Shown: piece by piece, positions 1-5,722 of the stretch
How the letters are laid out: every line of letters starts with the position of its first letter
How positions within the stretch are numbered: position 1 is the first letter of the stretch
NCBI GenBank assembly: GCA_903921945.1
Contig: CAIXSC010000211.1
Coordinates: 1-5,849, forward strand
DNA length: 5,849 nt
Direction of reading: 5' to 3'
Origin: an uncultured Planctomycetaceae bacterium
GTDB taxonomy: Bacteria; Planctomycetota; Planctomycetia; Pirellulales; Pirellulaceae
Program-made: the position numbers and the translations under genes
The notes under the pieces: model-generated
Databases searched by the model: none
What the model was told of the DNA's origin: nothing
The model's input: only the letters and a program-made list of their open reading frames with translations

Positions 1-461
1 AACTCGCCAAACACCAATCCGTCGCGTCGTGCGCCGGCTGCCATCGGCGCATCGATCCCCCGGGGTTCGCGCTCGAAGCATTCGACCCGATCGGCCGCTT
101 CCGCGACTATTACCGGACAACCGAAACCGGCACGCCGCTCAAGGATGCTCGAGTCTTTTATGGCGGCCATTACGGCGGCGTGAAGTACCTCAAGGGCCCC
201 GTCGTCGATACTCGCAGCGAATTGCCAGATGGGCTGCCAGTGGCGGACATCCGCGCTTACAAAGTGGCGCTGGCAGCCCGCCCCGAACTGTTGGCCCGCA
301 ACTTCGCCCGCAAGCTGGCCACGTTCGCCACGGGCAGCGGCGTCGAAGCCGGCGATGAGCTCGCCATCGATGGAATCCTGAAAAACTCGCAGGCTTCCCA
401 TTTCGGCCTGCGCACGCTGATCTCCGAAGTGATTCAAAGCGAGCTGTTCACGCACAAGTGA
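1..461 (+). CDS. DUF1588/DUF1585 c-type cytochrome-domain protein, C-terminal part (5' end outside window)
   Basis: This is the last 152 codons of a larger gene that enters from the left; the first complete codon is at base 3 and the stop is TAA-free TGA at 459-461. Residues 10-14 of the visible part read CAGCH, a CxxCH heme-c attachment motif, followed by RRIDPPGFALEAFDPIGRFR, which is the typical core of DUF1588 (PF07627). From about residue 80 (VADIRAYKVAL) to the end the sequence matches the DUF1585 (PF07624) pattern, including the KLATFATGSGVE stretch and a final ISEVIQSELF segment. In planctomycetes these two domains normally end a large exported protein that also carries DUF1587, DUF1592 and DUF1595. 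The heme motif implies folding outside the cytoplasm and a redox role, but the substrate is unknown. The DUF1552 gene follows 47 bases downstream, the usual partner for this family, so co-transcription is likely. Confidence 0.93.
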   Translation, partial: LAKHQSVASCAGCHRRIDPPGFALEAFDPIGRFRDYYRTTETGTPLKDARVFYGGHYGGVKYLKGPVVDTRSELPDGLPVADIRAYKVALAARPELLARNFARKLATFATGSGVEAGDELAIDGILKNSQASHFGLRTLISEVIQSELFTHK

Positions 462-508
462 AGTCGCACAGATTTTAGAAACGGTCTATCGCCAGATTGG
501 ATATTGTG

Positions 509-1819
509 ATGAAAACATTGCCGCGCCGCCTGTTTTTGAAAAACGCCGGCATCGCGCTCGGCTTGCCAATGCTCGATTGCATGCGGCCGTCGAACCCGCT
601 GCGCGCCGCGCCCGTCGCGTCGCCGCGGCGGATGGTCTGCATCGGCGTTCCATTCGGCTTCGAGCCGACCGCCTTCGTCCCGGTGACCGTTGGCCGCGAC
701 TACGTCCTGCCCGCGCATCTGGAACAGTTGGCCCCGCACCGGGAACATTTCACGGTGATCAGTGGACTCAGCCATCCGAACACGGGCGGCGGCGGCCACA
801 AGGCGGAAGCCGTCTTGCTCACCGGCGCTCCATACCCGGACTATTCCCACAACCTGAAAAACACCATCTCGGTCGACCAAGCGTTCGCCACTCGGTTTCG
901 AGGCGAGACGCGCTACGAGAGCTTCGCGCTGACGACGCAAGGTCCGTCGCTGTCCGTTACCGCGAACGGCGTTTCGATCCCCGCCATCAGCCAGCCATCG
1001 GCCGTTTTTAAGAAGCTGTTCTTGGCCGCCAGCCCTGCGGAAATGGAGGCCGAGTTGCGTCGCATCGACGAGGGCCGCAGCATGCTCGATTACGTCGGCG
1101 ACCGCGCGAAGACGCTCCATCGGCAGATCAGCGCCGCCGATCGCCAACGAGTCGACGAGTACTTTGAATCGGTCCGCGACGTGGAACGGCAACTTCGCCT
1201 GGCACGGGAATGGGTCAGCCGTCCGAAGCCGAAGGCGATCGGCAACGAACCTCGGGATATCGCCGACAACCACCAGCAGAAGGCGAGATTCCAGTTGATG
1301 GTTGACATGATCCATCTGGCGCTCGTCACCGATTCCACCCGCGCAATCAGCCTTATGACGTTCGGCATGCACCACGACCTGTCGCATCACGGCAAGGAGC
1401 CCAAGAAACTCGCCGCTTGCCGCCAAGTGGAGGCGGAGCTTGTCCAGGCGTTTGGCGGCTTGCTTGGCAAACTGAGAAACGCCGCCGAAGGTGGTTCCAC
1501 GCTGCTTGATTCAACCATGGTGTTGATGACCAGCAACTTGCGTGACGGCAACACGCACTGGACCTACAACTTGCCGGTGATCCTTGCGGGAGGCGGCTTC
1601 CGTCACGGACAGCATTTGGCCTTCAATCGGCCGTTCTTGAACGAAGTGAGCCAGGAACTGAACGCCGCGCCTGCCACGAAATTCTCCCCGGAAAAGCGAA
1701 TCCCGCTGATGGGCCAGGACCAACAGCCGCTCTGCAATCTCTACACGTCGATGTTGCAAAAGGCGGGCATTCCAATCGAGCGTTTCGGCACGGCCACCGG
1801 CCCGCTGGAAGGTCTCTAA
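509..1819 (+). CDS. DUF1552 (HXXSHH family) protein with Tat-like leader
   Basis: A 436-residue protein of the DUF1552 family (PF07586, HXXSHH). The name-giving motif is visible as HDLSHH at residues 289-294, directly after MTFGMH. A later NLPVILAGGGFRHGQHL stretch is also characteristic. The N-terminus carries RRLFLK at residues 6-11, which fits the twin-arginine RRxFLK pattern, followed by a short hydrophobic stretch (AGIALGLPML), so export by Tat is likely. I chose ATG 509; an in-frame TTG at 497 and GTG at 506 lie just upstream but would only lengthen the n-region. The ribosome-binding site is weak (GGA about 7 bases before ATG 509). Family function is unknown. Pairing with the upstream DUF1588/DUF1585 cytochrome gene recurs in planctomycetes and suggests a shared extracytoplasmic process. 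The gene looks intact. Its stop codon overlaps the end of a convergent transposase remnant. Confidence 0.95.
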   Translation: MKTLPRRLFLKNAGIALGLPMLDCMRPSNPLRAAPVASPRRMVCIGVPFGFEPTAFVPVTVGRDYVLPAHLEQLAPHREHFTVISGLSHPNTGGGGHKAEAVLLTGAPYPDYSHNLKNTISVDQAFATRFRGETRYESFALTTQGPSLSVTANGVSIPAISQPSAVFKKLFLAASPAEMEAELRRIDEGRSMLDYVGDRAKTLHRQISAADRQRVDEYFESVRDVERQLRLAREWVSRPKPKAIGNEPRDIADNHQQKARFQLMVDMIHLALVTDSTRAISLMTFGMHHDLSHHGKEPKKLAACRQVEAELVQAFGGLLGKLRNAAEGGSTLLDSTMVLMTSNLRDGNTHWTYNLPVILAGGGFRHGQHLAFNRPFLNEVSQELNAAPATKFSPEKRIPLMGQDQQPLCNLYTSMLQKAGIPIERFGTATGPLEGL

Positions 1820-2163
1820 GAGCGTCTAACGGATTGAATCCTGCTGGAATCCACGGCTGCCCGCGACCAGTCGATCAGCTCCGCGCCACGCAGTTCCGAC
1901 AGCATCACCGCTTTCAACTTGTCCCAAACGCCAGCAGACTGCCAGTCTCTCAGACGCCGCCAACAGGTCATCCCGGAGCCACAGTTCATTTCCTGCGGCA
2001 GCAACTCCCAGGGAATTCCCGATTTGAGGATGAACAGGATACCAGCCAGCGCTGCCCGATCATCCAGTCGCGGTCGGCCCCCGGTTGGCCCGGGCGTATG
2101 GTGCGGAGACAGCAGCGGCGCGATTCGCGACCAGAGTTCATCCGAAACCAAAGGCTTGGCCAT
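1816..2163 (-). pseudogene. IS5-family transposase, N-terminal fragment (DUF4096-type), truncated
   Basis: A 115-codon minus-strand ORF beginning MAKPLVSDELWSRIAPLL, with GGRPRLDDRAALAGILF and WELLPQEM...GMTCWRRLRDWQSAGVW. This is the standard N-terminal domain (DUF4096, PF13340) of IS5/IS427-type transposases. The last recognisable part is WSRAAVDSS, which holds the first Asp of the DDE catalytic triad. In complete family members the next residues are of the type SIRAVKGG and the protein continues with the rest of the RNase H fold. Here the match stops at about base 1843, and nine unrelated codons (RIQSVRRS plus stop) follow. The remaining two catalytic acidic residues are absent, so no transposition activity is expected. 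Its TAG stop (1818-1816) is read from the complement of the DUF1552 stop region. Start ATG 2163 has a good AAGGA-type ribosome-binding site about 9 bases upstream. Some IS427 elements split the transposase into two frames, but no second frame is present here. Confidence 0.88.
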
Positions 2164-2206
2164 GGTAGTTTCCTTTTTCGCGGAGTGCCCAACTCCGCGC
2201 AGGAAA
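1820..2206 (-). mobile_element. Remnant of an IS5-family insertion sequence
   Basis: The extent is approximate. It covers the transposase fragment and the hairpin just upstream of its start. The end near 1843 is a clear break inside the coding region. The 23 bases between that break and the DUF1552 stop (1820-1842) begin GAGCGTCTAACGG and contain the near-palindrome GGATT-G-AATCC (1831-1841). They could be either a leftover terminal inverted repeat or ordinary flanking DNA. No matching inverted copy was found by eye in 2164-2460, so neither end nor a target duplication can be fixed. Confidence 0.6.
2169..2206. promoter_or_regulatory. Hairpin over the transposase ribosome-binding region
   Basis: Arms CGCGGAGT (2179-2186) and ACTCCGCG (2192-2199) are perfectly complementary around a 5-base loop. 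An outer pair TTTCCT (2169-2174) and AGGAAA (2201-2206) extends the structure after a small internal loop. In the minus-strand transcript the outer arm contains the AAGGA ribosome-binding site that lies just before the transposase ATG at 2163. Pairing would hide it, as is known for IS elements that block translation from read-through transcripts. The structure is seen; the role is inferred. Confidence 0.5.
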
Positions 2207-2377
2207 TCGTACGCATGCCGCCGACGCGAATTTCACGGCAACAACAAAATGTGTCTTGAGAGAAGAGGCCGCACTATATCTGGTGCTCGCACGAATCGCA
2301 TCCAAACGTGCGATCCGACCGGAAGAATTGGTTTTTTTGGAGGCGATCTCAGGGCACGATCGCCAAACTAGTCACCG

Positions 2378-2418
2378 CCGTTCGCGTGCGGCGCAACTTG
2401 CGCCGCACGCCAAAACGG
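2378..2418. repeat. Strong palindrome / nested inverted repeat, possible bidirectional terminator
   Basis: GCGTGCGGCGCAA (2384-2396) and TTGCGCCGCACGC (2398-2410) form a perfect 13-bp inverted repeat about a single central C. A second pair CCGTT (2378-2382) and AACGG (2414-2418) encloses it after a 1-versus-3-base internal loop. It lies about 155 bases past the propeller gene's stop and could end transcription from that side. There is no U tract on either strand, so a classic intrinsic terminator is not shown. A REP-like element or a protein-binding palindrome is equally possible. Confidence 0.75.
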
Positions 2419-2492
2419 TTCCCCAATCGCCGCTGAATCCTAGCACCGGTAATTTGCCGCCCACCGATTGCACCCAGCGCATTGCGATTCAG

Positions 2493-2562
2493 CCTGCAAC
2501 TTGCAACTTGCAACCTGCAACCTGCAACCTGCAACTCGCAACTCGCAACTCGCAACTTGCCA
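2493..2562. repeat. Heptanucleotide tandem array, 9 units plus a degenerate tenth
   Basis: Ten consecutive 7-base units are visible, in order: CCTGCAA once, CTTGCAA twice, CCTGCAA three times, CTCGCAA three times, then an imperfect CTTGCCA. Bases 4-7 of each unit (GCAA) are constant through the first nine; only positions 2 and 3 vary, and identical variants sit in blocks. The array ends 2 bases before the complement of the propeller gene's stop codon, so it would form the start of that gene's 3' untranslated region. It resembles the short tandemly repeated heptamers known from cyanobacteria and also seen in other bacteria. No function is evident. Confidence 0.93.
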
Positions 2563-2564
2563 GC

Positions 2565-3992
2565 TTATCGCCCGGCAGTGACGTCGTAGCACAAGATGCG
2601 ATCTTGTTCGCGGAGGAACAGTCGACCGCCGGTGATGACCGGGTGGGACCAACTGGGCATCGATTCGTCGCCGGGGATTTTGAACGAGCCGGTTTCCTTG
2701 TAGCCATCTGGAGTGGCTTTGGCGAGCGCTACGACGCCGTTTTGAAAGCGGATGTAAACGCATCCGTCGGCGGCGGCGAAGGCGGCCGAACCGCGGCCCG
2801 AGCCGCGTTCCTTCCAGACGATCTCGCCGCTCATGAGGTTGGCGCAGAAGGGAACGCCGGCGTCATCGGAGTCGCCAAACAAGTGGTCGCCGACCAGGAC
2901 AATGCCGCCGTGTTTGTTGGCTAGCGAGGTCTTGATCGGGTAAACCTCCTCGACGTTCACCAGGTTTTCAGGCTGGGCGACCTGCTTCAACAGAGCGCCG
3001 CCGCGTTTATAGCCAGCGGCGAAGAAGACGAGTTCTCCGCGCACGATCGGGGTCGGGATGACGGCCGTGGTCCGGTCGATCTCGTAGCTCCAGAGCAGTT
3101 TTCCGTCGGTGGCCCGCACTCCCATCGCGCCGCTGCCGGTGGTCGTGACGTAGACGCGAGTGCCGCCGATGTCGGCGATGACGATGGACGCGTGGCCGGC
3201 GCCCCGGTCGCCCGCGCGAGCGGTCGTCCAGACCGTTTCTCCGGTCAGCTTATTGACGGCGACCATCGTGTTCTTGTCGCCGCCGGGCGTGAACACAGCC
3301 TTGTCGCCGTCGACGAGCACGGACTCGCTGTAGCCCCAACCGTCGCCCTTCTTCCCGCCGAAATCCTCCTTGAGATCCTTGGTCCACTTCACCTCGCCGT
3401 TGGCCGTATCGCAGCAGAACAGCTTGCCGTACGGGGTGATGACATAGACTCGGTCGCCGTCCACGGTCGGCGTGGAACGCGAACCTTGCCACGTGGGCGA
3501 ACCGCTATTCCACGGCGCGCCAGTTTGGGATTGCCAGAGCGGTTTGCCGTCCTCCAGGGAGAATGCCGAGAGGTATTCGACCTTGTCGGCGGCGCCGTTG
3601 GCGGGCGTTCCGTCCCCCAGGGTGAAGATTTTGCCGCCCGCGACGGCCAGGCTGGCGTAGCCACGGCCCGCTCCCTTGGTTTCCCAAACGAGCTTGGGGC
3701 CTTCGGCCGGCCACGCTTGCAACAGGCCCGTTTCGGTGGAGACGGCCGTGCGGTCGGGGCCGCGGAAGGTCGGCCAGTTGGCCACGGGGTCGGCGGCGGA
3801 AACCGGAGTGGCAACGAGCGAACCGCTGGCTAGCAAGCCCGCGACCGCTCCGCCGACTGGCAGGGCGGCAGCGAACAACGCGGCGACTGCGGCACGGCGG
3901 AATCGGCGAGCCACCCCCAGGAGTCGGTGAGTGGTTCCGGGTGACAGCCGAGATTGCGTTGGGGCGACGGATTGGGATGCCGTGTGGCGCAT
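2565..3992 (-). CDS. Secreted PQQ-like beta-propeller repeat protein
   Basis: A 475-residue protein starting at ATG 3992, which has GGAG 10 bases upstream. A signal peptide is visible: basic residues to about 33 (ARRFRR), a long Ala/Leu/Val-rich hydrophobic stretch (34-62), and a likely cleavage site VSA|AD after residue 66. The mature part opens with NWPTFRGPDRTAVSTETGLL, a common opening of planctomycete PQQ-like propellers. Repeated blade motifs follow, e.g. EDGKPLWQ, ANGEVKWTKDL, LTGETVWTT, TDGKLLWSYE, MSGEIVWKE and a final LFLREQDRILCYDV. These match the PQQ_2/BamB-like fold, which is used for protein binding or as a quinoprotein scaffold. I see no clear dehydrogenase active site, so a structural or binding role is more likely. 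The reading frame stays open upstream to 4157, but that extension is Arg/Pro-rich and unlike the family. GTG 3914 would give a shorter, more usual leader. The permease gene is divergent. Confidence 0.9.
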   Translation of the reverse strand: MRHTASQSVAPTQSRLSPGTTHRLLGVARRFRRAAVAALFAAALPVGGAVAGLLASGSLVATPVSAADPVANWPTFRGPDRTAVSTETGLLQAWPAEGPKLVWETKGAGRGYASLAVAGGKIFTLGDGTPANGAADKVEYLSAFSLEDGKPLWQSQTGAPWNSGSPTWQGSRSTPTVDGDRVYVITPYGKLFCCDTANGEVKWTKDLKEDFGGKKGDGWGYSESVLVDGDKAVFTPGGDKNTMVAVNKLTGETVWTTARAGDRGAGHASIVIADIGGTRVYVTTTGSGAMGVRATDGKLLWSYEIDRTTAVIPTPIVRGELVFFAAGYKRGGALLKQVAQPENLVNVEEVYPIKTSLANKHGGIVLVGDHLFGDSDDAGVPFCANLMSGEIVWKERGSGRGSAAFAAADGCVYIRFQNGVVALAKATPDGYKETGSFKIPGDESMPSWSHPVITGGRLFLREQDRILCYDVTAGR

Positions 3993-4163
3993 GGAATGAA
4001 GTCTCCGAAAATGGCGGGGTGGTGGCCGGCGATCGCGGCTGGGGTAGGAAAGTGGGTGACGAGCCCGGCGAGTCCGGACGGGCGGGAAAGTCGCAGATAT
4101 GATACTCGCGGCCGCTCGCCGGGGAATAGCGTCCGCAGGTTCATCCGAGCGGCTCATTCAGGC

Positions 4164-4219
4164 GGTGCCAGTCTCGCGGTGCCAGTCACGTGTGGCCAGT
4201 CTCGCAGCGCCAGTCTCGC
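4164..4219. repeat. Four-copy 14-bp tandem repeat
   Basis: Units: GGTGCCAGTCTCGC (4164-4177), GGTGCCAGTCACGT (4178-4191), GTGGCCAGTCTCGC (4192-4205) and AGCGCCAGTCTCGC (4206-4219). A decayed fifth unit starts GGTCCCG at 4220. The core CCAGTC is invariant in all four. The array lies about 110 bases upstream of the permease start and 170 bases upstream of the propeller start. Direct repeats of a constant core could be operator-like sites or simply a slippage array; the sequence does not decide. Confidence 0.88.
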
Positions 4220-4269
4220 GGTCCCGTTACATGGAGGCGGCCGCGCTTCCCTCGCGCCGCGCTGGCCGT

Positions 4270-4275
4270 TAGAAT
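4270..4275 (+). promoter_or_regulatory. Candidate -10 box for the permease gene
   Basis: TAGAAT matches the sigma-70 type -10 consensus TATAAT at five of six positions and lies 54 bases before the permease ATG. The position 17 bases upstream (TTCCCT, 4247-4252) is a poor -35. It is the most AT-rich short patch in an otherwise GC-rich leader, which is the main support. Confidence 0.3.
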
Positions 4276-4329
4276 CCCGGACTTTCGCGGAAAATGCGTT
4301 CCGCGTCCCGATTTCCTCCGAGTGTCGCC

Positions 4330-5619
4330 ATGATCCGATTCAAGCTGTTCTTGATGATGTTTCTCGAGTTCTTCATCTGGGGCGCCTGGCTGCCGTTGAT
4401 CTTCGGCTACCTGCCGGCGTTGGGATTTTCGGCTTGGCAACAGTCGTTAATCCTGAACGCGTTTCCCGCCGCGGCGATTTTGGCGATGTTCTTCAGCAAC
4501 CAGTTCGCCGACCGCAATTTTGCCGCCGAGCGGTTCCTTGCGGTGAGTCATTTGATTGGCGGTTTGTCGATTATCGGCTGCGCGTTCGTGACGGATTTCT
4601 GGCTATTCTTCACCTGCATGCTGGTGCATTGCGTCTTTTACGTGCCGACGATTTCCATCACGAATTCGGTGGCGTTCGCCAGCATGAAGGACGCCCAAGA
4701 GGAGTTCGGGATTGTGCGGATGGGCGGGACGATCGGCTGGATCGCCGCCGCTTGGCCACCGGGCTTCCTGCTTGTGGATTGGGCGAAAGTGGAAGCCGCT
4801 CAACCGAAGGGCTTGGTCGACTGGCTTGGAGCTGTGTTCGCTTCGCCGCTGGAAGGCCTCGCGATGCAAAACGCGTCGTCGTGGACGTATGTGGTGGCGG
4901 GCGCCGCGTCGCTAGTGCTCGCCGGTTTCAGCCTCACGCTGCCGCATACGCCGCCGAAGCCGGCGAGCGACAGCGAGGATTCGTTGGCGTGGCTGAAGTC
5001 GATGAAGCTGCTCAAGCATCCGTTCGTGGCCGTGCTCTGGCTCGTGACGCTGGTCGACTCGTTTGTTCACAACTGCTACTTCAACTGGACGGGCCGCTTC
5101 TTGCCAACGGTTGGCATCCCTGGCAATTGGGTCACTCAGGTGATGAGCATCGGGCAGATCGCGGAAATCCTGACGATGGGTGTGCTCGGGTTCTTCCTGA
5201 AGGCGCTTGGCTGGCGGACCACCTTGATCATCGGCGTCCTCGGCCATGCCGCGCGGTTCGCCGTTTTCGCGTTCTGCGGTTCGGCCGACTACAAGCTGCT
5301 GATCATCACTGTGCAAGTGTTGCACGGCATCTGCTACGCGTTCTTCTTCGCAACGGTGTACATCTTCGTCGACGAATACTTCCCGAAGGACATTCGAACG
5401 AGCGCCCAAGGCCTGTTCAATTTGATGATTCTCGGTGTCGGCGCGCTCTTGGCCGGTTTCATCTGCCCGCCGCTGTTTGAGTTCTTGACCAAGGACGGAA
5501 ACACCGATTTCCGCAGTCTGTTTCTCATCCCCTGCCTGTCGGCAACCGCGGCCGCACTGGCGCTCGGGCTCTTGTTCTGGCCGCCCTCCAAGGAGCGTTT
5601 CGCTCAAGAGAACGGCTAA
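4330..5619 (+). CDS. MFS permease, nucleoside:H+ symporter family (NupG/XapB-like)
   Basis: A 429-residue integral membrane protein with about 12 hydrophobic segments, the usual number and length for this family (Nuc_H_symport, PF03825). The N-terminus FLEFFIWGAWLPLIFGYL resembles the first helix of E. coli NupG. PTISITNSVAF (fourth helix) and IVRMGGTIGWI (Arg130 at the fifth) match the family's PTLxLxNxxxx and RxxGTIGxI signatures. The half-way hydrophobic segment ends in SLTLPHTPPKP, again as in NupG, before a hydrophilic central loop (about residues 205-232). The likely role is proton-driven uptake of nucleosides, but planctomycete members are numerous and substrates untested, so other small solutes are possible. 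I chose ATG 4330 because the family starts just before this first helix; ATG 4294 would add 12 residues without similarity. The ribosome-binding site is weak (GAG 8 bases upstream). The gene is intact and divergent from the propeller gene. Confidence 0.9.
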   Translation: MIRFKLFLMMFLEFFIWGAWLPLIFGYLPALGFSAWQQSLILNAFPAAAILAMFFSNQFADRNFAAERFLAVSHLIGGLSIIGCAFVTDFWLFFTCMLVHCVFYVPTISITNSVAFASMKDAQEEFGIVRMGGTIGWIAAAWPPGFLLVDWAKVEAAQPKGLVDWLGAVFASPLEGLAMQNASSWTYVVAGAASLVLAGFSLTLPHTPPKPASDSEDSLAWLKSMKLLKHPFVAVLWLVTLVDSFVHNCYFNWTGRFLPTVGIPGNWVTQVMSIGQIAEILTMGVLGFFLKALGWRTTLIIGVLGHAARFAVFAFCGSADYKLLIITVQVLHGICYAFFFATVYIFVDEYFPKDIRTSAQGLFNLMILGVGALLAGFICPPLFEFLTKDGNTDFRSLFLIPCLSATAAALALGLLFWPPSKERFAQENG

Positions 5620-5651
5620 GCGAACCTTGCCGGCGGTAAACGCTCAAGCTA

Positions 5652-5673
5652 TGCCACGAGCCGTGTCGTGGCA
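5652..5673. terminator. Hairpin downstream of the permease gene, possible terminator or REP-like palindrome
   Basis: TGCCACGA (5652-5659) and TCGTGGCA (5666-5673) form a perfect 8-bp stem with a 6-base loop (GCCGTG), 33 bases after the permease stop. No T run follows (next bases CAGCGCGG), so it is not a textbook intrinsic terminator. An interspersed palindromic repeat that also serves as an mRNA 3' end is a fair alternative. Confidence 0.5.
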
Positions 5674-5698
5674 CAGCGCGGCGGAATGTCGAGCGGGT

Positions 5699-5722
5699 CA
5701 GTGGATCAGTGGATCCGCAGAT
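5699..5722. repeat. Short 8-bp-period tandem repeat
   Basis: CAGTGGAT occurs twice in direct succession (5699-5706, 5707-5714), followed by the diverged unit CCGCAGAT (5715-5722) and then CCGCGG. The rest of the window to 5849 shows no gene that I can support on either strand; short open frames there have no recognisable features. Confidence 0.7.

Larger units (their letters stand above)
2164..2564. other. 401-base gene-free region with hairpins and a heptad array
   Basis: No supportable gene lies here. Open frames that cross it are antisense to the propeller gene or read through the heptad repeat. Besides the separately listed elements it contains a 6-bp stem ATCGCA/TGCGAT (2295-2300 and 2309-2314, 8-base loop), a run of seven T at 2332-2338, and a 7-bp stem GGCGATC/GATCGCC (2342-2348 and 2358-2364, 9-base loop). 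The T run is 17 bases from the nearest plus-strand stem, too far for a standard intrinsic terminator. Confidence 0.7.
3993..4329. other. 337-base divergent intergenic region
   Basis: This lies between the start codons of the propeller gene (leftward) and the permease gene (rightward), so it should hold promoters for both. It contains the 14-bp tandem repeat and a candidate -10 box for the permease, listed separately. On the minus strand TATCAT (4104-4099) is a possible -10 for the propeller gene, but no good -35 is seen at the right distance. The frame open on the minus strand up to 4157 has no homology I recognise. Confidence 0.6.

Noticed and set aside
434..1426. 330-codon minus-strand open frame opposite the DUF1552 gene
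   Set aside because: It is a high-GC antisense shadow, Arg-rich with no recognisable domain, and lies wholly over a well-supported gene.
2295..2338. Intrinsic terminator formed by the ATCGCA/TGCGAT stem and the run of seven T
   Set aside because: The stem is short, the loop is 8 bases and the T run starts 17 bases after the stem, so the geometry is wrong.
2493..2562. CRISPR array
   Set aside because: The units are 7 bases with no spacers and no cas genes nearby; it is a simple tandem repeat.
2256..2924. 222-codon plus-strand open frame crossing the heptad array
   Set aside because: It reads through the tandem repeat (repeating ATCNLQ-type peptides) and then antisense to the propeller gene; it is a repeat-driven artefact.
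3993..4157. 55-residue N-terminal extension of the propeller protein
   Set aside because: It is Arg/Pro-rich, would bury the signal peptide far from the N-terminus, and ATG 3992 has a better ribosome-binding site.
3954..5480. 508-codon plus-strand open frame
   Set aside because: It overlaps the MFS permease in another frame. Its translation is rich in Arg and Gly, lacks membrane segments and shows no family features.
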